From NCBI GenBank assembly GCA_019112635.1, contig DXIX01000028.1:47971-111970 (forward strand): a stretch of DNA of 64,000 nucleotides. Direction: 5' to 3'. Position 1 is the first letter of the stretch, and each line of letters begins with the position of its first letter. The notes under the pieces were generated by a model. It was not told the origin of the DNA. It did no database searches and worked only from the letters and a program-made list of their open reading frames with translations. Below, piece after piece: positions 52,233 through 61,238 of the stretch. The position numbers and the translations under genes are program-made. This DNA is from Candidatus Blautia intestinigallinarum (lineage in GTDB: Bacteria; Bacillota; Clostridia; Lachnospirales; Lachnospiraceae).

Positions 52233-53582
52233 CTACTTTCTGATTATTCTTCCGCAGCGCCGCCCGGTATATTCACCATTACATACCGTCAGACAGCCAT
52301 TCACCAGCACATATGGAATTCCGTCCGGTTTCGCGTCCGGTTTTCCCCTGTGAGGATAATCTGACCGATCCCTGATCGTTGCCGGGTCGAAAATTGTCAG
52401 GTCTGCGTCCTTTCCTTTTTCAATGGAACCTTTCTGATCAAATCCGAAGACTCTGGCCGGAAGAAGTGTTGCCTTGTATACTGCCTCCTCCAAAGTCAGA
52501 AGCTTTTTCTCCCTGACCATCTTGCGGAAATATCTCGGGTAAGTCCCTGCAATCTGAGGATGCCCTTCTCCCTCAGCGTAAGCGCCAATGTCGGTGGAAG
52601 GCATCACATAGGGTTTGACCAGGCAGTCGTAGACCTCCTGTTCCTTTCCCTCAAAACAGATGATTGCCTCGCACGGATGTTTTTCCTTCATATGATAATA
52701 GAGTTCTTCTGTCATCACACTTCCTGTATGCTCTCCTGTGGCCACAATCATCTGGTCCCATCTCCAATGACTGTTTTGAATGTTTTGGAGATCAAAGGTC
52801 GCTGTATTAAAGTAAGTCGTCCAGTTCGTATACATACCACTGTCCAACTGAATATTCAGATTTTCTTTCATAGCCTTCTCAACCATGCGAAGGCCTTCTT
52901 CCACCAGTCCGTTGCAATACTGGTAGACAAAGTGAGAAATTAAAATATGTACTCCGGTCTTTCTCGCGACCTGGAATAACTCGTACAAAGAATACATATC
53001 TTTATCTGTCAGAAGCCTGGTATGTACCGGACAGATCTTATCATATTCCTTACATACCTGTGCCAGCGCAATCACTTCATCCAGACTGCTGCCTGGAACA
53101 TAATCCAGACCGAATGAGATACCGCAGGCGCCTTCCTGCAGTGCTTTTCTCGCAAGCTGCGTCATTGTCCGAATCTGTTCTTCTGTCGCCGGTTTATACC
53201 GGTCCAGAGCACCGGCTTCCTCCCGCAAGGCAGTCTCATGGCCGATCAGCATCGCCTGATTCACAGGAAAACCCAGACTTTCCTGATTCCTGAAAAAATC
53301 ACCGATACTGGACGGGGAACATCCGCAGTTGCCGCCCACGGTGGTTGTGATTCCCTGATATGCGGAGAGTATTCCAGCATAATCATTTCCATCCACATGG
53401 CCGTGGACATCGATAAATCCCGGCGCAACCGTCAGACCATCCGCCCAAATGACCTCCTGGGCCTCCAGAGGAGTCTCACTGATCTCGACGATTCTTCCAT
53501 TTTCAATCCCCAGATTTCTGCGATGTCTCGTTCCTCGTATAACATCCACAACAATTCCGCCATTAATCGCTGTTGTCAACAT
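52233..53582 (-). CDS. D-aminoacylase / N-acyl-D-amino-acid deacylase-like amidohydrolase
   Basis: GFIDVHGHVDGNDY metal motif, C-terminal GSIEKGKDADLTIFDPATIRDRS typical of the D-aminoacylase family. Confidence 0.83.
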   Translation of the reverse strand: MLTTAINGGIVVDVIRGTRHRRNLGIENGRIVEISETPLEAQEVIWADGLTVAPGFIDVHGHVDGNDYAGILSAYQGITTTVGGNCGCSPSSIGDFFRNQESLGFPVNQAMLIGHETALREEAGALDRYKPATEEQIRTMTQLARKALQEGACGISFGLDYVPGSSLDEVIALAQVCKEYDKICPVHTRLLTDKDMYSLYELFQVARKTGVHILISHFVYQYCNGLVEEGLRMVEKAMKENLNIQLDSGMYTNWTTYFNTATFDLQNIQNSHWRWDQMIVATGEHTGSVMTEELYYHMKEKHPCEAIICFEGKEQEVYDCLVKPYVMPSTDIGAYAEGEGHPQIAGTYPRYFRKMVREKKLLTLEEAVYKATLLPARVFGFDQKGSIEKGKDADLTIFDPATIRDRSDYPHRGKPDAKPDGIPYVLVNGCLTVCNGEYTGRRCGRIIRK

Positions 53583-54140
53583 TACACCATCTACTCACTT
53601 TCTTTTGTATATTTTGGTTTTCACCCCTAACTATGAAAACGATGTTTTCTTTGCAGCTTTCTCACATAATAGCACCAGGAACAGTTCTCCATCTCTGGAA
53701 AACAGCAAAAAAAGATACGGACCCATACTGCACATCCTCTCCATGATAGAGATGGTGCCTGTACAGATAATATCTGTGCCTGGTGTCCGCATGCCTTATG
53801 CCACTGATGTGGCCGCTCTGTCATCAGACACCTCGGCATCCAATGGCAGTTCAGTTCCCTGATCTCACCTTTGCCGGTCCATCCTGTTCCATCCACTCCG
53901 CGCGTACTCCAGTATGCGCAAGGGAAGCATGAACACGCAGTTCCAGTCCACGCAAAAAATCTGCAACTATCGCTGCAGTTCTGTCTTCGTAAAGTTTTCC
54001 TTGCTTCCGGTCATTCATCTGCGTGTCTCCTTCCGTACCAAATGTGAACTGGAACTATTCTATCATAAGTAGCACTTACTTACAAGAGCAGACCTTACTC
54101 TGCCGGAAAATTTTACACACAGACAAACCGCAAAGTATAC

Positions 54141-54166
54141 AAAAAGCATCCCAAAACGGGATGCTT
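54141..54166 (-). terminator. Intrinsic terminator downstream of tRNA-Thr
   Basis: Minus strand AAGCATCCCG-TTTT-GGGATGCTTTTT. Confidence 0.8.
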
Positions 54167-54188
54167 CTCTGCTATGCTCTTATAAAAA

Positions 54189-54261
54189 AGCTGGAAAAGG
54201 GACTTGAACCCTCGACCCCTTCATTACGAGTGAAGTGCTCTACCGACTGAGCTATTCCAGC
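54189..54261 (-). tRNA. tRNA-Thr (anticodon CGU)
   Basis: Minus strand GCTGGAATAGCTCAGTCGGTAGAGCACTTCACTCGTAATGAAGGGGTCGAGGGTTCAAGTCCCTTTTCCAGCT; canonical cloverleaf, anticodon loop CTCGTAA. Confidence 0.97.
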
Positions 54262-54281
54262 TTGTGCTTGACACAAAACAC

Positions 54282-54309
54282 ATTATACATGATTTTCAAA
54301 AAAAATCAA
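54282..54309 (-). promoter_or_regulatory. Promoter for tRNA-Thr
   Basis: Minus strand TTGATT, 16 bp, TATAAT. Confidence 0.65.
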
Positions 54310-54345
54310 GTTCTTTTTTTCATGTTCCATTCTCCTTTCATTATA

Positions 54346-54529
54346 GAACATGCCCCTGACACTGTAAAGGACATCCGTTAAAGACCCGCGGACGAATCCC
54401 GCGTAAGATTCATGTCAGTTTGGTCCAGTATCATAACAGACTCATGCTCAGGGGCCATGTTCCCTATTCTGTTGATCTGTGGGATTTTCCGCAGCAGAAC
54501 TGCCGCGTCTTTCCGGCGGGAACCGCCGG
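54346..54529. other. Candidate structured RNA or regulatory element (strand uncertain)
   Basis: Long-range inverted repeat (54346-54360 with 54447-54462), UUCG-type hairpin 54387-54403, hairpins 54490-54507 and 54513-54529, no convincing ORF. Confidence 0.5.
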
Positions 54530-54588
54530 TTTGAAGTAAGAAAAGCTTATCACATCATTCATGAAAAAACAAGAATGAATTCTTATCC

Positions 54589-55192
54589 TTATTTCGTTCG
54601 GATCATCTTCACCGGCGACCATTCACTGTAGACTTTCTCTCCGTCTATGATCTGGTATCCTCTTACATGGATATAGTAGGTCATATTGGAATGCGCTGTG
54701 GTGCAGGTCTCCCGGTACAGCTTCGCTCCCGTATCCGGGAAATCTTTGGTCATGGCTCTCCAGAAGTTATCCCGGATAGAGTACTGCACTTCCCAGCCGT
54801 CCACACCGTGCACGGTGCTGGAGGTGACCACAAAAGCTTTCTGCGCTGTTCGGCTGGTTACGCTAGGGGTAAAGGTCGGCGTTCCAAGACTTCCCACGGT
54901 CACTGGAATTTCCAGACTTGCTACCTTACACATGTCTGTCTCCGCCGCTGTAAAAATCCCAAAGCTGTATTCCGCTTTTAGCGGTTACATCAGAAGCAGT
55001 AATATTCAAGTTATATGTTACAATAGCAGGTATTACATCCTCAGGTTTACTGGAAGCAGTTACTTTAGAGTTATTGATTGAAAAAGTATCAACAGCAATT
55101 ATTCCTTCATTTGTTGCACCGCTAGCAGTCACAGTACTATCGGCAACAATCAGACTGCTGTCCGTATATATGCCCCTCATACCATTACTCAA
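54589..55192 (-). pseudogene. Remnant of a secreted/surface protein (beta-helix-like repeats plus Fn3-like C-terminus)
   Basis: Two ORFs join through a 1-nt shift at AAAA (54975-54978), giving ...ASDVTAK/AEYSFGIFTAAETDMCKVASLEIPV...; in-frame TAA just upstream of the 5' end and no signal peptide. Confidence 0.75.
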
Positions 55193-55344
55193 AAGTTTTG
55201 ATACTTATAATTAAATACGAATTTATTCTTTTTCATACAGATTCAAGCTAACGCCTTTTCAAAGAAATTTAATATTATCGTTTTAAGAACTATAGTTAAT
55301 AATACGACTATGCGGTATAATAAATATGTCAGGAGGATTAGAAA

Positions 55345-55554
55345 ATGATTTCCTACAAACCATTCTGGGAAACTTTAAAAAACTCAAAAGAAAGCACCTA
55401 TACACTGATCCAAAAACATCACGTGTCTGGTGCCACTATCGATAAGCTACGAAAGAACAAACCTTTAACTACAACTACCATTGATAATCTGTGCAGAATC
55501 CTGCAATGCAGTGTAGATGAGATTATGGAATACCTTCCATCTCACCTAGATTAG
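55345..55554 (+). CDS. Small XRE/Cro-type HTH regulator
   Basis: HHVSGATIDKLRKNKPLTTTTIDNLCRILQCSVDEIMEY. Confidence 0.82.
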   Translation: MISYKPFWETLKNSKESTYTLIQKHHVSGATIDKLRKNKPLTTTTIDNLCRILQCSVDEIMEYLPSHLD

Positions 55555-55636
55555 ACATCCTAAAAATTACTAATTTCATTACTGTCACAGAACTATCAAA
55601 AAACAACAAGATTCCTGTTACAAGGAGGGTGATACT

Positions 55637-56179
55637 ATGCCTCTACCGCAAGAAAAACTCTACACACTCGAAGATATCTACGATCTTCCTAACGGAGAAC
55701 GAGCAGAACTGCTTGATGGGCGCATTTATTATATGGCTCCTCCCAGTACCCAGCATCAGGAAATCGCAGGAGAACTGTACGCAACCATTCGCAATTACAT
55801 CCGTCAAAAAGGCGGAGCATGCAAAACCTTTATCGCTCCTTTTGCTGTATTTCTAAACAAAGATCCTTTCAATTATGTGGAACCGGATATCTCCGTGATT
55901 TGCGATCCCTCAAAGATTGATGAAAAAGGATGCAAAGGAGCACCGGATTGGATTATCGAAGTTGTCTCTCCCAGCAGCATTTCCATGGATTACAATACGA
56001 AACTATTCAAATACCGTGCCGCCAAAGTTCGGGAATATTGGATTGTTGATGCCGTGAAAGATATGATTACTGTGTATTATTTTGAAACCGGAGAAATGAA
56101 TCGATATGGATTTTCAGACATGATTCCATCTGGCATTTTTGAAGACCTAAAAATTGATTTTACACAATTGGATCTATAA
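55637..56179 (+). CDS. Uma2 family (DUF820) restriction-endonuclease-like protein
   Basis: LPNGERAELLDGRIYYMAPPSTQHQEIAGEL, VEPDISVICDPSKID, GAPDWIIEVVSPSSISMDYNTKLFKYRAAKVREYWIVD. Confidence 0.9.
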   Translation: MPLPQEKLYTLEDIYDLPNGERAELLDGRIYYMAPPSTQHQEIAGELYATIRNYIRQKGGACKTFIAPFAVFLNKDPFNYVEPDISVICDPSKIDEKGCKGAPDWIIEVVSPSSISMDYNTKLFKYRAAKVREYWIVDAVKDMITVYYFETGEMNRYGFSDMIPSGIFEDLKIDFTQLDL

Positions 56180-56319
56180 AACAAAGCTCTGTGCATACCG
56201 CAGGGCTTTTCTTTTTCAACTTTTGTCTCACATATAAGCTTTTCAAAAACAACCGATAAAAAAGAGATATCCTGTACAGAATATCTCTTAGCCTCTTTCC
56301 GCGCCAAATGCACTTTTCA

Positions 56320-56823
56320 TTATCCGAGTTTCTTTTTTGCCAGCTCAATTGCTTCTTTGCCGCTCATATGATCAATATGCATTTCCAGCATACACAGCGG
56401 TTTCCACTCCCTTTCAATGGTTTCCCCGCGGTTCTCTGCCGTATCGTTGGGCGCATACTTCAATGCCAATTTATCGATCGCATCTCTTTTTTCATCTTCA
56501 TCCGTCAATATCCGCATCGTACCGAATACAATCACACTGCGAAAATAGGACGTATATTCTTCCGGAACAATCTCATCCTGATCAATGACACAAAAGGACG
56601 CCTTTGCATTTCTGTTGATGGCATCCAGCTTGTGTCCGCTCTTGGCACAGTGGAAATAGAGCTTTTCTCCATCGTAAACGTAACTGATTGGGACGGCATA
56701 AGGATAATCCTGATCTCCGGCAAGAGCCAGGACACCGGAAGTCCCCCGTTTTAAAATGTCGGCACAGTCTTCTCTTGAGAGCGCCTGTTTTTTTCTTCGC
56801 ATTTCTCGAAACATCATTCTCAC
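56320..56823 (-). CDS. Pyridoxamine 5'-phosphate oxidase family protein (NimA-like)
   Basis: GTSGVLALAGDQDYPYAVPISYVYDGEKLYFHCAKSGHKLDAI. Confidence 0.88.
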   Translation of the reverse strand: MRMMFREMRRKKQALSREDCADILKRGTSGVLALAGDQDYPYAVPISYVYDGEKLYFHCAKSGHKLDAINRNAKASFCVIDQDEIVPEEYTSYFRSVIVFGTMRILTDEDEKRDAIDKLALKYAPNDTAENRGETIEREWKPLCMLEMHIDHMSGKEAIELAKKKLG

Positions 56824-56863
56824 CTCTTAGCAAAGCGGGCAGCCCCGCTTCAATTTTCTTTTT

Positions 56864-57706
56864 TCACTCAGTTTTTTGCGGCATATTGCCATTCACTCGA
56901 ACCTCAAGTCTGGAATTTGCCATCCGGATCTGATTCTCATCGAAGGCAATCTTAATCTTCTCATTCAGATTCCACCGGATCCGCCAGTACTCTTCCGTCT
57001 TGACCCAGGCACGCAGCCCCAGAATCATGGAATTATCCGTCAGCTCATCCACGAAGACCACTTTCTCCTTGTCTGAGAGAATTCCCGGTTCCTGTTCAAG
57101 CATATTCTCCAAAAGCTGCTTCGCACACTGGAGATTGGAATCATAGGAAATACCAATCTTAATCTCCAAAAGTCTCAGATCTCTGGCTGTGACATTCGTG
57201 ACACTGCTGTTGGATAAAGCTCCGTTAGGCACCACAATTCTCTTGTTGTCCGTGGAGGCCAGTGTCGTATAACAGATCTCAATCTTCACCACGGTTCCCT
57301 CGCAGCCCGTGTTATTATCGATGATGTAATCTCCCACCAAAAACGGCTTGAAAATCAGGATCATCACGCCGCCAGCCAGATTCTTCAGCCCTTCCTGCAG
57401 GCCAAGACCGATGGTCAGACCTGCGGAAGCCATGAGAGCGGCGACAGAACTTTCTGTCACCCCATATTGAGTCGCAATATTAAAAACCAGGATACAATAC
57501 AGGAGAATCTTAGAGAGAGAACAGATAAACGTATTCACACCCTTGTCGATTCCAGCCTTGTCCATGGACTGGCTGAGCAGTTTCACCATCCATCGGATCA
57601 ACTTGACTCCCACATAAAAGATCAAGATGGAGATCAGGATCTTCAACCCGAAGGAGGCAGCGTCAGGCATCTTCGTCTCCAGCCAGTCGATTATACGATT
57701 CGCCAA
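56864..57706 (-). CDS. Small-conductance mechanosensitive channel, MscS family
   Basis: SSVAALMASAGLTIGLGLQEGLKNLAGGVMILIFKPFLVGDYI TM3/pore block. Confidence 0.92.
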   Translation of the reverse strand: MANRIIDWLETKMPDAASFGLKILISILIFYVGVKLIRWMVKLLSQSMDKAGIDKGVNTFICSLSKILLYCILVFNIATQYGVTESSVAALMASAGLTIGLGLQEGLKNLAGGVMILIFKPFLVGDYIIDNNTGCEGTVVKIEICYTTLASTDNKRIVVPNGALSNSSVTNVTARDLRLLEIKIGISYDSNLQCAKQLLENMLEQEPGILSDKEKVVFVDELTDNSMILGLRAWVKTEEYWRIRWNLNEKIKIAFDENQIRMANSRLEVRVNGNMPQKTE

Positions 57707-57715
57707 ACTTTATTC

Positions 57716-59968
57716 TCACTCCTCCTGCATTTTCTTTTCAATCTCTTCCTTCAGACTTTTCTTTGTCTTGGAAGAGGTTGTCTTTCTCTTTCTCTGTGCT
57801 TTTTTCGCTCCCTGATTGTCCGTCATCTTCTCCACCTTCTGGCTGTAAGAAAAGACAGAAATCCCAAGAGGCGGCACTTTCACGGTGATGGAATTCTCCT
57901 TCTCATCACATTCCACTTTCTTAGACATTTTTATTCTCGGATTGACCGCTCCCGTGCCGCCGAATTTCGCAGCGTCACTGTTCAAAATCTCTTTATATTT
58001 TCCGGGGTACGGTACCCCCACGGAATAATTCTCATAAGTCTCCGGAGAGAAGTTGCAGATCACCAGGAGCGTATCCTCCGGTTTGTCTGTCTTGCGCAGG
58101 AAGGCAATAATATGTTCTTTTGCCTTCATCAGCTGTACCCACTCGAAGCCTTCCGTCTCATCGTCCTTCTGATACAGAGCGGGCTGTCCAAGATACAGTT
58201 CATTCAATGCTTTGATATACTCTTGAACTGGTGCCGGCGCATCTGCGTCGAGCGCCTGCATTTTCTTGCCCGGATGTGTCATAAGATAGCCGTATGCCGC
58301 CCGCAGGGTCGCCTCCTTCTCCTGCTGGCTGCCAGGCAGCTTATCCAGAAATTCCTGGTAGGTTCCCACGTCCCTGGAAGCCAGTGTCAAGATATACTCT
58401 TCACTGTAAGCGTACAGCATGCTCAATGTCAATTCGTCGTGACGCCCTGCTCTCTGCTGCGGATCCACAGACAGATAATCCAGGAAATCTTTGGTCCATC
58501 CGCCGCTCCATTTATAGTCAAATCCCAGATGATCATTCTCCACAGAATCCGTCAGATCCGGCCACAATCCATCTTCCTGGGCAATCAGAAGCACTTCCGG
58601 CACTTTCTTCTTGACAATGGAATTCAGATGTTTCAGAAACTCAATGGCATCCAGATTCTCATTGGTTCCGTACATATTCGGGAGCCACTCGCCATCTTTT
58701 CTTCCATAATCCAAATACAGCATGGCATCCACATCATCAAAACGCAGACCGTCCACATGGAATTCACGGATCCAGTACCAGGCGTTGGCAATCAGGAAAT
58801 TCTTTACCATCGGGCTGCCGTATTTGTAGAGATAGGTTCCCCACATTGCATGGTATTTTCTCTGAATCCAATCCGGCTCATACAGACAGGTTCCGTCAAA
58901 CAGTGCAAGACCTGCGCTGGTGCCCGGAAATTGTGCGGGTGTCCAGTCCAGAATCACGCCGACGCCTGCCTCATGCAGGGTGGAGATCATCTCCATGAAA
59001 TCTTTTCTCTTTCCCAGCCGTCTGCTGGGTGAATAATAGGAAAATGTGGTATATCCCCTGCTTTTCTCATCCAGATATTCCATCACCGGTGTGAGTTCCA
59101 CATGGGTGTATCCCTCCTTGGACGCGTAAGCAGCCAGCTCCCTGCCCAGGCTCTTGTAATCTTCCGGTATTTTCCCGTCCGGAGCCTTCCAGGTGAAGGG
59201 ATCTGCCTCATAGATAGAAAGGGGGACATCCTTCCCCGCATATTTTTTCCTGGCTTTCATCCATTTGTCATCCTGCCATGCATAGGCTGTCTCATCTGGA
59301 ACCACAGAAGCAGTCGCCGGCGGCATCTCACTCTGTCCTCCATAGGGATCCGCCTTGAGAATGGTATTGCCGCCTTTCACTTTGATCTCATATTTGTAAA
59401 GAGCTCCCGGCTTCACTCCCGGAATGAAAAGCTCGTAAATTCCTGACATGGGACAGCGGTGCATCAATGTTCCGCGTCCATCCCATTGGTTGAAGTCCCC
59501 CACCACACTCACATGAACTGCATTCGGAGCCCACACAGCGAAGGAAGTTCCCTCCACTCCCTTATTAGTACAATAATGCGCTCCCAGTTTTTTATAGACT
59601 TCATAGTGGACACCTGCACAGAACTTCTTCTCATCTTCCTCTGTAATCAGAGAAGGAAACGCATAGCAATCTTTTCTTCTGCTGGTCGTTCCTTCTTTAT
59701 TTTCTATCAGAAACTCGTAGGAAGGAATTCGCTTGTAAGGCAAAATGGCTGCGAAATAACCGGCTTCATCTTCCTGCTCCATGACAAATTTATGCCTGCC
59801 TTTTGCAGTCTCCACTGTCACCTTCGCGGCCTCCGGAAAATATCCCTGCACCAGAACACCTTCCGGCACAATCCGAGGCTGCATCACGTCTCTTGGTGCA
59901 TTCTCTTCTCCGTAGACAATTCCCTCAATTCTCGGCCAATTCATATACTCATACGCCTGATTTTCCAT
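57716..59968 (-). CDS. GlgB-like (1,4-alpha-glucan branching enzyme) protein with substituted catalytic residues
   Basis: CBM48-like GTSFAVWAPNAVHVSVVGDFNQWDGR; GH13 blocks VILDWTPAQFP, VDGLRFDDVDAMLYLDY, LLIAQEDGLWP, LTLASRDVGTY. Confidence 0.85.
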   Translation of the reverse strand: MENQAYEYMNWPRIEGIVYGEENAPRDVMQPRIVPEGVLVQGYFPEAAKVTVETAKGRHKFVMEQEDEAGYFAAILPYKRIPSYEFLIENKEGTTSRRKDCYAFPSLITEEDEKKFCAGVHYEVYKKLGAHYCTNKGVEGTSFAVWAPNAVHVSVVGDFNQWDGRGTLMHRCPMSGIYELFIPGVKPGALYKYEIKVKGGNTILKADPYGGQSEMPPATASVVPDETAYAWQDDKWMKARKKYAGKDVPLSIYEADPFTWKAPDGKIPEDYKSLGRELAAYASKEGYTHVELTPVMEYLDEKSRGYTTFSYYSPSRRLGKRKDFMEMISTLHEAGVGVILDWTPAQFPGTSAGLALFDGTCLYEPDWIQRKYHAMWGTYLYKYGSPMVKNFLIANAWYWIREFHVDGLRFDDVDAMLYLDYGRKDGEWLPNMYGTNENLDAIEFLKHLNSIVKKKVPEVLLIAQEDGLWPDLTDSVENDHLGFDYKWSGGWTKDFLDYLSVDPQQRAGRHDELTLSMLYAYSEEYILTLASRDVGTYQEFLDKLPGSQQEKEATLRAAYGYLMTHPGKKMQALDADAPAPVQEYIKALNELYLGQPALYQKDDETEGFEWVQLMKAKEHIIAFLRKTDKPEDTLLVICNFSPETYENYSVGVPYPGKYKEILNSDAAKFGGTGAVNPRIKMSKKVECDEKENSITVKVPPLGISVFSYSQKVEKMTDNQGAKKAQRKRKTTSSKTKKSLKEEIEKKMQEE

Positions 59969-60122
59969 TTTGCATTCCTCCTGCCGTAATTTTGCTTTTA
60001 TTTCTTCTTTATTTTATCATCAATGCCACAATTAGAAAAGACTTTTCATTAAGGAATTGACAAGCCGTGAACTCTGAGCTAAATTAGAAGCAGTGAAAAA
60101 AAGTAATTCATGGAGGTATATG

Positions 60123-61091
60123 ATGAAAAAATATGATGTGACCGCGCTCGGCGAATTGTTGATAGATTTCACAGAAAACGGCCTCAGCGTTCAGAGCAAT
60201 CCTCTTTTCGAGGCGAATCCGGGAGGAGCTCCCTGCAATGTACTGGCGATGCTCACAAATCTTGGAAAGAAGACAGCCTTCATCGGCAAGGTGGGAGAGG
60301 ATCAGTTTGGACATCTCTTAAAGAAATCTCTGGATGATGTGGGAATCTCTACGGAGAACCTGAAAATGGATCCGGAAATTCACACCACTTTGGCCTTCGT
60401 CCACACAATGCCCGGAGGAGACCGTGATTTTTCCTTCTACCGCAATCCCGGCGCTGATATGATGCTTCGCAAGGAAGAGGTTCAGGAAGACCTGATCAAG
60501 GAATCCCGTCTGTTTCACTTCGGAACCCTCTCCTGCACACATAACCCGGTGAAGGAAGCAACCTACGCCGCTTTGGACATCGCCAAGGACAATGGGCTTT
60601 TGATCACCTTCGACCCCAACCTGCGCCCGCCCCTGTGGCCATCCATGGAGGATGCCAAGAGAGAGATTTTGAGAGGCATGGAATATTGTGATGTCCTGAA
60701 AATCTCAGACAACGAGATGGAATTCCTGTTTGGAGACAATGACTATGACCGCGGTGTCGCACAGCTTCAGGAAAAATATAACATTCCGCTGATTCTGGTT
60801 ACCCTCGGCAAGGACGGAAGCTCTGCCTACTACCGCACACAGAAAGTATGTGTGCCAGGTTTCGCCAATGAGAATACCATCGAGACCACCGGAGCGGGAG
60901 ATACTTTCTGCGCCTGCTCCTTAAACTATGTTCTGGAACATGGCCTGGAGAATCTCACAGACGACAATCTCACACAGATGCTCACCTTTGCCAATGCCGC
61001 TGCCTCTTTGATCACCACAAGAAAAGGTGCCCTCAGAGTGATGCCCACAAAGGATGAGGTGCTGGATTATATCAAAGAACGTTCCCGCTAA
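60123..61091 (+). CDS. PfkB family carbohydrate kinase (fructokinase-like)
   Basis: GELLIDFTENG, NPGGAPCNVLAMLTNLG, ETTGAGDTFCACSLNYVL; GGAGGTAT RBS. Confidence 0.9.
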   Translation: MKKYDVTALGELLIDFTENGLSVQSNPLFEANPGGAPCNVLAMLTNLGKKTAFIGKVGEDQFGHLLKKSLDDVGISTENLKMDPEIHTTLAFVHTMPGGDRDFSFYRNPGADMMLRKEEVQEDLIKESRLFHFGTLSCTHNPVKEATYAALDIAKDNGLLITFDPNLRPPLWPSMEDAKREILRGMEYCDVLKISDNEMEFLFGDNDYDRGVAQLQEKYNIPLILVTLGKDGSSAYYRTQKVCVPGFANENTIETTGAGDTFCACSLNYVLEHGLENLTDDNLTQMLTFANAAASLITTRKGALRVMPTKDEVLDYIKERSR

Positions 61092-61102
61092 AGACGGGAA
61101 TT

Positions 61103-61152
61103 AAAAAAACTGGCCCCCGGTTCATTTCAAAAACCGGGACGCCAGTTTTTTT
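61103..61152 (+). terminator. Intrinsic terminator
   Basis: aaaaaaactggc ccccggtt...aaccggg acgccagttttttt. Confidence 0.85.
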
Positions 61153-61238
61153 ATTCTTCTGCGGTTTCGGTAAAGGCTGCGGGAAAATTTCACGCCTCTG
61201 CCGATCAGCTTCCATTTTCCCGCTCTTTTGCCAGCCAT

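Noticed and set aside
53851-54018. Short minus-strand ORF MNDRKQGKLYEDRTAAIVADFLRGLELRVHASLAHTG... with an 89-aa overlapping ORF (53627-53896)
   Set aside because: Might be a decayed small gene, but no recognisable family and only about 55 aa; not enough support to call.
57467-59032. 521-aa plus-strand ORF
   Set aside because: Antisense to the GlgB-like and MscS genes; shadow-ORF composition, no family motif.
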